From assembly GCF_030812335.1 (NCBI RefSeq), contig NZ_JAUSSN010000015.1, forward strand, positions 1 to 64,000: a stretch of 64,000 nt of DNA, given 5' to 3'. The notes beneath the pieces are model-generated. The model saw only the letters and a program-made list of their open reading frames with translations. It ran no database searches and was not told where the DNA came from. How positions within the stretch are numbered: the first letter of the stretch is position 1; each line of letters begins with the position of its first letter. Positions 7,700-16,640 of the stretch are shown piece by piece. The DNA comes from Pseudarthrobacter oxydans (GTDB taxonomy: Bacteria > Actinomycetota > Actinomycetes > Actinomycetales > Micrococcaceae). The position numbers and the translations under genes were made by a program.

Positions 7700-10462
7700 G
7701 TGGCAACAATAGAGCAGCAGGTTCAGTCGGCAAGCGAAGCCATTGATCGCAACATCTTGACATTCACTGATGACCGACGATTTCTCTCGCAGAATGTATT
7801 GCAGTACCTCCGTGACCTTGTCGAGGGCATGATCGTTTGGATGCATTTGCGAGATCCGTCCGGCCAGTTCAACTACCAAACGCAATTTGATCCAGCGCGG
7901 GACGCTGCCAAGGCGAACGCGGCCTATCGTGTCCTCACAAGATTTCATGCGCTCCTTCAAATTAGCGTCTCGCATTACACGCTTGGAGGAGATCCTTCCG
8001 AACGACTGATGCTCAAGTACTATGCGTTCCTTCTGCGTACACGTGATCTCGCTCGCGATCAGCTCGGAATAGCGATCCTCCAGGACCTCGAGCAATTTCC
8101 GATCGACCAGGATCCGTCGCTGCGAGAGTACTACGAGCGCATCGCAGAACGGATTGAAACGCCGATCAGGTCGTCGCCGGGCAAGCGTGAACGATACTAT
8201 ATTCACGGCACTCGTTCGTTCTTCGTCGGCGGAAAGATATATTACGAAGTAACCTTTTCGCTCGCACACAACCGCACGAGCAAGTTTGACCGCGTCATCG
8301 GGTTCACCAACATCGAGATGACGGACCAATATGCCGCGTATCTAATGATTGCGAACGACGCCATCAACGTGCTCGGGCAGACGATGCCAATCCTCATTAT
8401 CGATGAGTGGTCGGTGTCGATAAGACCCTGCGAGTTCGATAACTTCGCTAGGATCCTCAACCAGTCAATACGCGTGCAGTCCTCGCATGCTGAATACCGC
8501 AATTTGATGGAGTACCTCACGACGACGAAGGTGAATCTTCTCGATCTCATCGACTTGCCCGACGTAGAGTACAACCGAATCCGGACATGGGCTCTTGCTA
8601 ACGCACAGCGCACGCCATTGATCTTTCCCGCCCTGGATGTTGCTCGGCAGCTTATTAGGGCGAATCGTTCTGGTTCCCGCATTTTGCGATACCTCCTGCT
8701 GCAGATGAATAACACGATCCTGAAGAGCCAATTTGATCCTGAGGAATGCAGATGGCTCTCGAACCTTCGAGCGTCGAACCGCAGCAGTCCCTTCGACACC
8801 ATGCCGTTCTGCACCTCGCCGGTAGGGCATAATCCGCGCTTCGCCGACCTCGCGCAGTGTTTTGACGCCTCAACGAGGAAGCACGAGCTGCTCGCAAGGC
8901 GCGTGCGGAACAACGTTGAGCAGCGCGGAGTCATCTACACGCCCGAAGCGGAGCTAGAGGAACTGGGTGACGTCGACGCGTTGATTGCACGCCATAATCG
9001 ACTGTTGCCCCCCACGCCCCGGCACGCCCCTCGGAGACTTGCTCATGCGAACGGACACGTGTTCATTGAAGGGTACGAGGATGACACAGTCTCGATCATT
9101 ACCCGGTTGCAGGAAGTAGCCTCAGGCGGCGTCGAGGATTACGCCGAAGACGTACAGGGCTGGCTCGACGCAAACGCAACGCTGCCCGACGGGGATCCGC
9201 ACAAGGTTGACGACCCGCTCAAGGCCACGGCATTGAAGGGACTCTTTGCGCACTCGAAGGTAGCCCTCGTCTACGGGGCTGCCGGAACCGGTAAGTCGAA
9301 GATGGTGAACCATCTCGCCAACTACTTCGAAGATGAGCAGAAGCTCTTCTTGGCACACACCAATCCGGCGGTGGATAACCTGCAAAGCCGGGTGGAGGCT
9401 CCCAACGCCTCGTTCAGCACGATCGCTAAGCACGTGAACGGCGGCTGGACACGTTCCAGCCACTATGGTCTGGTGGTGATCGATGAGTCCAGCACGGTGA
9501 GCAACGCCAGTCTATTGAAGGTCCTCGACACAACTTCGTTCGATCTCCTAGTGCTTGTCGGCGATGTCTACCAGATCGAGTCGATCGAATTCGGCAACTG
9601 GTTCGGTATAATTCGCTCCTACCTACCTGAAGAGTCGGTTTTTGAGTTAACGGACCCCTACCGGACGACCGACCAAAACTTGCTCACGTTTTGGAACCGG
9701 GTGCGAAGTCTCGACGACAGCATCGAGGAGTCGATCGCAAAGAACGGCTACTCGACGACACTGGGAGCGTCGCTATTTGAGCGACGTAGCGCGGACGAAA
9801 TCGTACTCTGCCTGAATTATGACGGCCTGTACGGAATCAATAACGTCAATAGGTTCCTCCAGGCGAGCAACCCGAAGCCTGCCGTGGCCTGGAGCGAGGC
9901 TGTCTACAAAGCCGGCGACCCTATCCTGTTCAACGATTCGGATCGCTTCCGTGGGGTGATCTTCAATAATATGAAGGGTTCGCTAACCAAGATCGATCGG
10001 GCGCCCGGACGGATCACGTTTGATGTGGATCTGCACCATGAGGTCTCCGATGCGGACCTTCGTTGGACAGAACTGCGCAAGGTTGGCGATACGATCGTTC
10101 AGTTCGACGTCTTCGAACGCGGAAACACAGACGAGGACGATGACACGGCGAACACAATCGTGCCCTTCCAAGTTGCCTACGCGGTGTCAATCCACAAGGC
10201 ACAGGGACTCGAGTATGACTCCGTGAAGGTCGTCATTACTGACTCCAATGAGGAGCGTATATCTCACAGCATCTTCTATACGGCCATAACGCGGGCCCGC
10301 CAGCGCCTGGAGGTGTTCTGGACTCCAGAAACGCAGAAGCGAGTGCTGGATCGGTTTGAGGTTCGAGAAAACGTCAAAGACGAACTGCTGCTTCGAGCAC
10401 GGCGAGGGGTGCAGCCGGTAGCAAAGCGACCTCGGCGACAGAAGGCACGTCAAGCGCCGTAG
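7700..10462 (+). CDS. Large protein with C-terminal superfamily 1 helicase domain
   Basis: A 920-residue protein starting at a GTG. Residues 1 to about 500 match nothing I recognise; they are mixed alpha/beta and contain no obvious nuclease motif. The C-terminal 400 residues carry superfamily 1 motifs: Walker A YGAAGTGKSK at about 525-534, Walker B VVIDES with DE at 595-596, a Q-containing segment LVGDVYQIESIEF, HKAQGLEYDSV, and motif VI TAITRAR at 861-867. This is the RecD/UvrD-like arrangement, so it is an ATP-driven nucleic-acid translocase. It lies divergent from the type III restriction operon in a lower-GC island, which suggests defence, but no partner gene follows it. Confidence 0.75.
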   Translation: MATIEQQVQSASEAIDRNILTFTDDRRFLSQNVLQYLRDLVEGMIVWMHLRDPSGQFNYQTQFDPARDAAKANAAYRVLTRFHALLQISVSHYTLGGDPSERLMLKYYAFLLRTRDLARDQLGIAILQDLEQFPIDQDPSLREYYERIAERIETPIRSSPGKRERYYIHGTRSFFVGGKIYYEVTFSLAHNRTSKFDRVIGFTNIEMTDQYAAYLMIANDAINVLGQTMPILIIDEWSVSIRPCEFDNFARILNQSIRVQSSHAEYRNLMEYLTTTKVNLLDLIDLPDVEYNRIRTWALANAQRTPLIFPALDVARQLIRANRSGSRILRYLLLQMNNTILKSQFDPEECRWLSNLRASNRSSPFDTMPFCTSPVGHNPRFADLAQCFDASTRKHELLARRVRNNVEQRGVIYTPEAELEELGDVDALIARHNRLLPPTPRHAPRRLAHANGHVFIEGYEDDTVSIITRLQEVASGGVEDYAEDVQGWLDANATLPDGDPHKVDDPLKATALKGLFAHSKVALVYGAAGTGKSKMVNHLANYFEDEQKLFLAHTNPAVDNLQSRVEAPNASFSTIAKHVNGGWTRSSHYGLVVIDESSTVSNASLLKVLDTTSFDLLVLVGDVYQIESIEFGNWFGIIRSYLPEESVFELTDPYRTTDQNLLTFWNRVRSLDDSIEESIAKNGYSTTLGASLFERRSADEIVLCLNYDGLYGINNVNRFLQASNPKPAVAWSEAVYKAGDPILFNDSDRFRGVIFNNMKGSLTKIDRAPGRITFDVDLHHEVSDADLRWTELRKVGDTIVQFDVFERGNTDEDDDTANTIVPFQVAYAVSIHKAQGLEYDSVKVVITDSNEERISHSIFYTAITRARQRLEVFWTPETQKRVLDRFEVRENVKDELLLRARRGVQPVAKRPRRQKARQAP

Positions 10463-10815
10463 GCCGACGAAGGACAATCCGAAGACCTAAGCCCTAGGCT
10501 GCCCCAGCATAAAAGAGTCGTGCTGTGTCATGGCTACGACCCACCGATTGAGCGGATGACCATCCCCTTTTTCCGAAGCCGAAAAATCTCCTCTCCTTTG
10601 GCTGGCGTCAGGCCCTTGGTCCAGGCCTGGGCCAGGGAATGGTTCAGCTCGGCCGGCCTCGCGGCGCCAGCGGACTTCGACGGGCCTTGCGCGGGGTAGT
10701 CACCCCTCTGGAATGTCGCGTTCACCGGGCGGCGAAGTTCCGGGCGATGTGCTGCGCGATGTATTCGGCATCGCGGCCCAGGGTCCAGATCACGAAGCCG
10801 TATGCGGCATGCAGG
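10463..10815. other. Junction with gene fragments between helicase and HNH-HAD module
   Basis: No complete gene. On the minus strand a frame ending at a TGA (10722-10724) reads AAYGFVIWTLGRDAEYIAQH and IARNFAAR, which looks like the true C-terminus of a lost protein. Its stop overlaps a GTG opening a 63-codon frame (10534-10725) whose end, GLTPAKGEEIFRLRKKGM, resembles a resolvase- or transposase-type helix-turn-helix before a premature stop. Both look like truncated remains at the right edge of the accessory island, where the duplicated module begins at about 10819. Confidence 0.4.
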
Positions 10816-11562
10816 TCAGGCCCCGAGCTTGTGAGCCAGTTCGGTGATGCTCGATGCCGAGAGGTCCCAATCGCTCTCCGGCGTCAGATCCGCAGCCTGG
10901 CCCGGGCCGTATTCGGTGGGGCGGGCGATGAACGCCGTCGCCAGCCCGGCCTCCCGGGCAGCACGCAGGTCGTTGTTGTGGGCGGCCACGAGCATGACGG
11001 CGCCTGGCCTGAGGTCCAGGAACTCCGCAGTCCGAAGGTAGGCCGTGGGCAGCGGCTTGTAGGTGCGCGTCATGTCCGAGCCTATGATCACGTCCCAGGG
11101 AAGGCCGGCGTTTCTGGCCATGTCCAATAACAGCGAGCTGTTGCCATTGGAGAGGGGGCCCACGATGTAGCTGCGGCGGATGGCGGCCAGACCTTCCAGG
11201 CTGTCCGGCCATGGGGGCAGGCGGTGCCAGGATCTGTTCAAATCTTCCAGGGTCCTTGCGTCCAGCGGGTCCGGGTCGAAGCCGTGGCGGCGGAGCACCT
11301 GGTCCAGGTTTTCGCGATGGAGTGTGTCCAGGGTGGCGAATTCGCGGGATCCGGAGCGGATGGCCTCCAGTGCCGGCTGGTAAAGGGCGCGCCAGTCATC
11401 GGCGAACGCCTCGGCGTCGAGATCCTGGCCATGTGCCGCGGCGAAGGCGGCCGCCTGCCGGGCGACGCCGGTGCGCCAGTCCACCACCGTGCCGAAGGTG
11501 TCGAACAGGACGGCGCGTACCCCGCACCCGGTTGACGGCGAACGGTAGGGCTGGAACTTCAT
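10816..11562 (-). CDS. Haloacid dehalogenase type II-like hydrolase, copy 1
   Basis: A 248-residue HAD-superfamily protein. The nucleophile loop is VLFDTFGTVVDWR (D21), as in L-2-haloacid dehalogenases; LSNGN at 137-141 supplies the serine motif, Lys169 is in TYKP, and AAHNNDL is the acidic motif IV region. The expected reaction is hydrolysis of a C-halogen or phosphate bond, with the nucleophile Asp forming an ester. The substrate is unknown. The ATG at 11562 is preceded by AAGGAGA. It lies downstream of, and co-directional with, the membrane HNH gene, and the pair is duplicated at 49.1-50.6 kb. Confidence 0.85.
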   Translation of the reverse strand: MKFQPYRSPSTGCGVRAVLFDTFGTVVDWRTGVARQAAAFAAAHGQDLDAEAFADDWRALYQPALEAIRSGSREFATLDTLHRENLDQVLRRHGFDPDPLDARTLEDLNRSWHRLPPWPDSLEGLAAIRRSYIVGPLSNGNSSLLLDMARNAGLPWDVIIGSDMTRTYKPLPTAYLRTAEFLDLRPGAVMLVAAHNNDLRAAREAGLATAFIARPTEYGPGQAADLTPESDWDLSASSITELAHKLGA

Positions 11563-12368
11563 ATCCTGTCTCCTTCCCGAGATTTCACTGACCGTTAGTC
11601 TGGCAGTAGGCGCACCGGGCGAACGGCACTGCCTTCTCTTCCACACCGGTTCCCTCACACCCCGGCGCCGGATTTCCAACTGCGTTCAGCGAGGAACCGC
11701 GCGGCGTCGACTCCGGCCGTTCAGGACAGCGGCTGCCGCGCGCCGACGCTGACGGAACCGGCCAGCGCGACGTACTCCCGCCGTCGTCGTTCCATCCTTG
11801 TCTGCTGACCGGGCGAGGGAACCCGCGCACCCTTGGCCAGGTTGCACCTGGCACAGGCCGCGACAAAGTTCTCCAAGCTGGTGGATCCGCCCTTGGACCA
11901 CGGGTAGAAATGATCACCGTGCGCAGCGGGCAGTGGGCACCGCCGCCGGAGTCCGGACTCCATCTCGCACTGGCCGCCGGCGCGGACCATGCCCTCCCGG
12001 CGCTGCTGGCGACTAAAACGACGGACCGGGTCCCGGCGTTTCACGTCTCCGGCGCGGATGACGGCCGCAACAATCGTCAGAACCACCAGGAAAAGCCCGG
12101 GGAGGGTGACCACGGCCAGAACGCCGTCGACCATACCGCGCAGAACTTCAGCGGCGGTTGCTGCGCTGCGGCTGCCCGGCGGATTCGCCTTCGGCATGAG
12201 CGCCAGGACGACGGACGCGCCCAGCCACAAAACCACAGCCGAATAAGCCGCACGCAGAGCCTGGCGGCTCCAGTAGATGCGTTTCAGTTCCACCATTCAG
12301 TCGTCCCCCATCAATCTTCGGCCCGGCCGAAACCCTGCTGCGCTGCAGCTAGGGAGAGCGTACCGTCG
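10819..12368. repeat. Duplicated HNH-HAD module, copy 1
   Basis: This segment, including both genes and about 70 bp upstream of the HNH start, matches 49152-50593 in the same orientation at roughly nine bases in ten. Similarity begins at GGCCCCGAGCT and ends near GCGTACCGTC. Copy 1 has about 100 bp more between the two genes than copy 2. Confidence 0.9.
11721..12296 (-). CDS. Membrane-anchored HNH endonuclease, copy 1
   Basis: A 191-residue protein with two predicted transmembrane helices (about residues 16-34 and 57-81), a basic linker (KRRDPVRRFSRQQRR) and a C-terminal HNH domain. Zinc-type cysteines C110, C120, C148 and C151, the catalytic-type GDHFYPWSKGG (H129) and N143/N152 in ENF and CARCN fit the HNH fold. 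HNH domains nick or cut DNA; anchoring to the membrane is unusual and the domain should face the cytoplasm under a positive-inside rule. It starts at ATG 12296 and is followed by the HAD gene. A near-identical copy lies at 49946-50521. Confidence 0.8.
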   Translation of the reverse strand: MVELKRIYWSRQALRAAYSAVVLWLGASVVLALMPKANPPGSRSAATAAEVLRGMVDGVLAVVTLPGLFLVVLTIVAAVIRAGDVKRRDPVRRFSRQQRREGMVRAGGQCEMESGLRRRCPLPAAHGDHFYPWSKGGSTSLENFVAACARCNLAKGARVPSPGQQTRMERRRREYVALAGSVSVGARQPLS

Positions 12369-12653
12369 GCCCCGCAATTCTGCCTCGTGAGTACAGCTGT
12401 TGCGTCCATTCAAAGCTAACCAGCCCAGGCATCCGCGGGAACTCGCGGGCGCCGTGAAGGCTTTTTGGCAGGCCCAACGGCGGGGGAGAGCCGACGACGG
12501 CGGACGCCTGCCCGCCGTCGTCCAGGCTGGTTATTCCTGGCAGTGGATTTTGCTTTTTATCTAGATAATCGATTCTAGTTACGATAGTGTTTTCTACCAC
12601 AGGTCCGTGCGCAACGTGATCTGTAAGTGCCGTGCAACGAGTAGGAGACAAGG
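12369..12653. promoter_or_regulatory. Promoter region of the extradiol dioxygenase gene
   Basis: A spacer between the HNH module and the dioxygenase gene with an AT-rich core. CTAGATAATCGATTCTAG at 12561-12578 is an imperfect palindrome; its core TAATCGATT (12566-12574) also occurs upstream of the MHS permease and of the second alcohol dehydrogenase. It is probably an operator for a shared regulator; no coding sequence was seen here. Confidence 0.45.
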
Positions 12654-13547
12654 ATGTCTTGGGGATTGATCAGTGCCATGGGGCACGTAAGTATTCAGAC
12701 GACGGACCTCGCTAGCTCCGTTTTCGACGCAACTCAGATCCTCGGACTCCGCGAAACGGAGCGGACCGCCGATGCCGTGTACCTCGCTGCCGGCAACGTC
12801 CACCACGAACTCGTCTATGTTGAGTCCGATGTGAACGGCGTGGATGGCTTTGGCCTCGTCGCGGCGAACGGCGACGCCCTGCGCGAGATCCGGCGCCGCG
12901 TCGAGGACGAGAACTTCGCCATCGTCAGCAACAAGCCCCGCGGCGCCGGCATCGAGGACGGTTTCTCCTTTGTCGGACCCGAAGGCTTCGTGTTCGAAAT
13001 CTACGTCGGCATGCAGGAGAACATCGCCCTCCAGCAGTCCTTCGGCCCCGACCGCTACGGGCATTTCAACTTCCACCCCCGGGACGTCGGCGGCATGATG
13101 CGCTTCCTGCAACGGGTCCTGGACTTCCGCCTCTCGGACGTCATCGGCGATGACTTCGCCTACTTCATGCGCTGCAACCCCGACCACCACGGCATCGCGC
13201 TGGTCCGCGGCGAAGGAACCTTGCACCACCACGCCTGGCAAGCGCAAAGCATTGCCGACCTTGGCAAACTTGGTGACAGGCTGAACAAGCTGGGCCGGGA
13301 CTTGATCTGGGGCCCTGTCCGTCACGGAGCCGGCCACAACATCGCCGCGTACTACGTGGAAAACTCGGGGGCCGTCGTCGAGCTCTACACGGACCTTGAG
13401 CAGATCTACGACGACGCCCGCCCCCCGGTGGTGTGGGGCGAGGACGAGAACTGGTACAACATGTGGGGCCAGTACCGCCCCCTGGACTTCCGCAAGTTCG
13501 GACTCGCCCCGGTTGACCGTCGGTCCCTCAGCAGCCTGCACCGCTGA
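12654..13547 (+). CDS. Type I extradiol ring-cleavage dioxygenase
   Basis: A 297-residue two-domain vicinal-oxygen-chelate enzyme of the catechol 2,3-dioxygenase/BphC type. The iron ligands are visible in the C-terminal half: H137 in YGHFNFHP, a histidine in LHHHAW (190-195), and E243 in VVELYTD. The family signature appears as GHNIAAYYVENSGAVVE, with Ser in place of the usual Pro. It opens a catecholic ring next to a hydroxyl, with O2 and Fe(II). The ATG at 12654 follows AGGAGACAAGG. It is the first gene of the catabolic island and is followed by a permease. The exact catechol is not deducible. Confidence 0.88.
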   Translation: MSWGLISAMGHVSIQTTDLASSVFDATQILGLRETERTADAVYLAAGNVHHELVYVESDVNGVDGFGLVAANGDALREIRRRVEDENFAIVSNKPRGAGIEDGFSFVGPEGFVFEIYVGMQENIALQQSFGPDRYGHFNFHPRDVGGMMRFLQRVLDFRLSDVIGDDFAYFMRCNPDHHGIALVRGEGTLHHHAWQAQSIADLGKLGDRLNKLGRDLIWGPVRHGAGHNIAAYYVENSGAVVELYTDLEQIYDDARPPVVWGEDENWYNMWGQYRPLDFRKFGLAPVDRRSLSSLHR

Positions 13548-13624
13548 CCGTTCCGCGGCCCTCCGCGTCGCCCCCGGACTCTCCGCTGGGGCGCAAAATA
13601 AAACACTCTCACCGAAGTTATGCG

Positions 13625-13633
13625 TAATCGATT
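13625..13633. promoter_or_regulatory. Candidate operator half of TAATCGATT class
   Basis: TAATCGATT inside GTTATGCGTAATCGATTC, 111 bp upstream of the permease start. The same 9-mer lies before the dioxygenase (12566) and the second alcohol dehydrogenase (30335). Confidence 0.35.
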
Positions 13634-13743
13634 CGCCTTCTCCTGTGATCTGCGTCATGCTTGGAATCGCGGATGAAGGGCTTGCTTCGGGACGTGACCA
13701 TTGCCGTCGGTCACCGAACTCTCACAGCTTTCGAAAAGAGACC

Positions 13744-15105
13744 ATGTTGAACCCGAAAACAGCCCAGACAACTCAGGGGCCGGTGAACCTGCCCTCGAGC
13801 AGGAAGCCGGCAGCGGCCGACTCGCTGAACACCAAGGACATGCGCCGGATCCTCGGCTCCAGCCTCGTTGGCAGCATCATCGAGTACTACGACTTCATCC
13901 TCTACGCCACAGCCGCATCGCTGGTGTTTGACCGCGTTTTCTTCGCCAACCTGGGCCCCGGCCTGTCCCTCTTTGCCTCCTTCGCGACGCTTGCGGCAGG
14001 ATACGTTGCCCGGCCGCTGGGCGGCATCATCTTCGGCCACTTCGGCGACCGCCTGGGCCGGAAGCAAATGCTGGTGCTGTCCATGCTCATGATGGGCGGC
14101 GCCACCGTCCTGATAGGTTTCCTGCCCACGACGGACCAAATAGGGGTGGCCGCCCCGGTTGTGCTGGTCCTCCTGCGGATCATCCAGGGCATTGCTGTCG
14201 GCGGGGAATGGGGCGGCGCCACGCTGATGGCCCTGGAGCATGCCCCCGCGAAAAAACGCGGCTTCGCTGCAGCGTTCGCCAATGCCGGCGGACCGGCCGG
14301 CGGACTGCTGGCCACCCTGGTGGTGTCGGCTGTTTCCGCGCTGACCGGCGATCAGTTCCTGGTGTGGGGCTGGCGGATACCGTTCATACTTAGCGCCCTG
14401 CTGATCCTGATTGGCATGGTCATCCGCCTCAAGGTGGCAGAGACTCCCGTTTTCCGGAAGCTCGACGCCGAAGCCGCCAAAATCAAGCACCCGCCTTTGC
14501 TGCAGGTGCTCCGCCACCATCCGCGCCTCGTTTCGGTCACGCTCGTGGCGACGCTGGGGTTCTACGCCTGCCAGGGACTGCTGACCGTGTGGGGTGTCTC
14601 CATGGCCGTGGCCAGCGGCGTGGACCGCTCCGGAGTCCTGAACTGGAAGGGAATTGCCGCCGTGGTGACAGTGGCGGTCTGCTTCTATTCGGCACGGCTC
14701 AGTGACCGGATCGGCCGGCGTGCTGTCCTCACCGGCGCGGGCGTGGCCGCCGTCCTGCTGGCCTTTCCCCTGATTATGCTGCTGACCAACGGGACCCTCT
14801 GGGGCTTTGCGGTTGCAGTTGTGGTAGGCAACGGACTGGTCCAGGGCGCCCTAGCGGGACCCATCGGCGCCTTCATCTCCGAGCAGTTCCCCACCGGCGT
14901 CCGTTACACGGGAGCGTCCCTGTCCTACCAGGGCGCCTCGATGATCGGGGCCGGCTTCACCCCGATGATCGCCGCGGGCCTGGTTCTCGCGGCCGGCGGC
15001 AGCGTATGGATGGTGGCGGCGTTCTGGATCGTCATCCTGGTGGCGGGCCTTGTGGCAGTGCGGCTCACGCGTGAGGGTTCGCGCCTCAAGCTCGACGCCG
15101 CCTAG
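13744..15105 (+). CDS. MFS metabolite:proton symporter (MHS family)
   Basis: A 453-residue, 12-helix transporter. The MHS hallmarks SLVGSIIEYYDFILY near the N-terminus, FGHFGDRLGRKQML (loop 2-3 motif) and IQGIAVGGEWGGA in helix 4 are all present. Relatives import organic acids such as shikimate, citrate, alpha-ketoglutarate or aromatic acids. The frame is open further upstream, but ATG 13744 preceded by AAAAGAG gives the family N-terminus. It is co-directional with the dioxygenase gene, 196 bp away, and its upstream region has its own TAATCGATT site, so it probably has its own promoter. Confidence 0.87.
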   Translation: MLNPKTAQTTQGPVNLPSSRKPAAADSLNTKDMRRILGSSLVGSIIEYYDFILYATAASLVFDRVFFANLGPGLSLFASFATLAAGYVARPLGGIIFGHFGDRLGRKQMLVLSMLMMGGATVLIGFLPTTDQIGVAAPVVLVLLRIIQGIAVGGEWGGATLMALEHAPAKKRGFAAAFANAGGPAGGLLATLVVSAVSALTGDQFLVWGWRIPFILSALLILIGMVIRLKVAETPVFRKLDAEAAKIKHPPLLQVLRHHPRLVSVTLVATLGFYACQGLLTVWGVSMAVASGVDRSGVLNWKGIAAVVTVAVCFYSARLSDRIGRRAVLTGAGVAAVLLAFPLIMLLTNGTLWGFAVAVVVGNGLVQGALAGPIGAFISEQFPTGVRYTGASLSYQGASMIGAGFTPMIAAGLVLAAGGSVWMVAAFWIVILVAGLVAVRLTREGSRLKLDAA

Positions 15106-15194
15106 GCAGTGCCCGCAAGGTAGGACTCCCGCCCGAGGCACCCCGGGCTGAGCTGCCCGTGAAGTGTTGCCTGTTGGGGGTACCCCTGGAATAT

Positions 15195-15264
15195 ATTGTC
15201 AATTTAATTGAAGTCATTGCGCAGAAACTTCTCATTTACGCAACAAGTTATGACTGCCATGATG
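15195..15264 (+). promoter_or_regulatory. Shared regulatory element, copy A (LLM monooxygenase promoter)
   Basis: A 70-bp block that aligns without gaps to 17583-17652, 46 of 70 positions identical by hand count. The conserved blocks are ATTGTCAATT, GAAACT, TCATTTAC and CATGATG, at fixed spacing. It lies 50-119 bp upstream of the LLM gene in the same orientation as copy B has to the oxidase gene. It is likely the binding site and core promoter controlled by the LysR protein encoded at 16629-17582. Confidence 0.6.
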
Positions 15265-15313
15265 GAGGCAGCGAGGCGCCTGGCTAGGCGCACATCACGA
15301 AAGGAACCAGGCA

Positions 15314-16621
15314 ATGAAGCCTAAGAATCACATGGTGCTCACCACCTTCATGCTGCCCGCGGGCTACCACAAGGACAGCTGGCGGATGGAAGGAAGCCGG
15401 GCCGAAGAACTTGGCAACCTTGATTTCGTGGCAGACCTGACCGCCATGGCCGAGGCCGCAAAACTCGACGCCGTCTTCTTCGGCGACATCGTCCATGCCA
15501 ACACGGTGATGCGGGGCGACATCAAGATGAACGGGTTCTACGAACCGATGACCGTGCTTGCCGCACTGGCCGCCAGGACCAAGAACATCGGCCTGATCGG
15601 GACCATGTCCACCTCCTTCTCCGAGCCGTACAACCTCGCCCGGCAGCTGTGCGGACTGGACCACATGTCCAACGGCAGGGCCGGCTGGAACATCGTCACG
15701 TCGTCGGACGGTTTCAGCAACTACGGTGTGGAGGACGTTCCGGACCCCGCCGTGCGTTACCGGCGGGCCACCGAGTTCGTTGACGTGGTGCAGCGCCTCT
15801 GGGACAGCTGGTCCGATGACGCCATCCTCGTGGACAGGGCGTCCGGCGAGTACGTGGACCGCAGCAAACTCAAGGCCATCCGGCACAAGGGCGAATTCTT
15901 CGAAGTCGAAGGCCCCATCAACATGCCGCGGTCGCCGCAGGGACGCCCTGTGCTGGTCCAGGCCGGATCCTCGGGCCCCGGCATGGACCTGGGTTCCTCC
16001 GTGGCGGACGGGATCTACACTGCGCAGCCGTTCAAGCAGCCGTCCATCGAGTTCTATACCAAGTTCAAGAACATGGTGGCCGAGAAGGGAAGGAACCCCG
16101 ACGACGTCAAAATCATCCCGGGAATCCTGCCGATCCTCGGCGACACCGAGAAGGAGGCGCAGGACCTGGCCAACGAGCTGGCCGGCTACGTGCACCTGGG
16201 CAACGGCCGCAAGCAGGTGGGGGCCGACCTCAAGATGGATCTGTCCGAGCTGGAATTCGATGAAACGATCCCGGTGGAGTGGTTCTCCGACGACCCCCGG
16301 ATGGGCAGCCGCTACCAGATCTACCGCAAGAAGAGCGTGGACATGGGCATGACCCTGCGCGAGCTCATCGTGGACCTGGCGCGTTCCACCGGGCACCAGT
16401 GGATGGCCGGCACCCCGTCCCAGGTGGCGGACCGCATGGTGGACTGGTTCGAGTCCAAAGCCTGCGACGGCTTCAACCTCAACGCTCCCTTCAATCCGGG
16501 CGGTTTCAAGCTGATCTGCGACAAGCTGGTGCCGGAGCTCCAGGACCGCGGCTACTTCCGGTCCGAGTACGAGGGCACCACGCTGCGGGACAACCTCGGT
16601 CTTTCGCGCCCGTCAGCCTAG
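15314..16621 (+). CDS. LLM-class FMN-dependent monooxygenase (NtaA/SnaA/DszA type)
   Basis: A 435-residue luciferase-like monooxygenase of the nitrilotriacetate monooxygenase subfamily. Typical segments are LTTFMLPAGYHKDSWRM, LDAVFFGDIV, STSFSEPYNLARQLCGLDHMS, GRAGWNIVTS and RPVLVQAGSSGPG. Members use reduced FMN from a separate reductase to oxygenate amines, sulfur or carbon centres. A flavin reductase is encoded at 34567 in the same island and could supply it. The ATG at 15314 follows AAAGGAACC. Its promoter shares a 70-bp element with the LysR/oxidase intergenic region. The substrate is unknown. Two copies of a 16-bp unit lie at its stop codon. Confidence 0.88.
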   Translation: MKPKNHMVLTTFMLPAGYHKDSWRMEGSRAEELGNLDFVADLTAMAEAAKLDAVFFGDIVHANTVMRGDIKMNGFYEPMTVLAALAARTKNIGLIGTMSTSFSEPYNLARQLCGLDHMSNGRAGWNIVTSSDGFSNYGVEDVPDPAVRYRRATEFVDVVQRLWDSWSDDAILVDRASGEYVDRSKLKAIRHKGEFFEVEGPINMPRSPQGRPVLVQAGSSGPGMDLGSSVADGIYTAQPFKQPSIEFYTKFKNMVAEKGRNPDDVKIIPGILPILGDTEKEAQDLANELAGYVHLGNGRKQVGADLKMDLSELEFDETIPVEWFSDDPRMGSRYQIYRKKSVDMGMTLRELIVDLARSTGHQWMAGTPSQVADRMVDWFESKACDGFNLNAPFNPGGFKLICDKLVPELQDRGYFRSEYEGTTLRDNLGLSRPSA

Positions 16622-16640
16622 GGGCCCGTCAGCCTAGGGG
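16609..16640. repeat. 16-bp tandem duplication at the LLM stop codon
   Basis: CCCGTCAGCCTAGGGG occurs at 16609-16624 and again at 16625-16640. The first copy contains the TAG stop of the monooxygenase gene; the second overlaps the 3' end of the convergent LysR gene. Confidence 0.85.

Noticed and set aside
12594..13658. 354-codon minus-strand frame opposite the dioxygenase
   Set aside because: Antisense shadow caused by third-position GC bias; no ribosome-binding site or domain.
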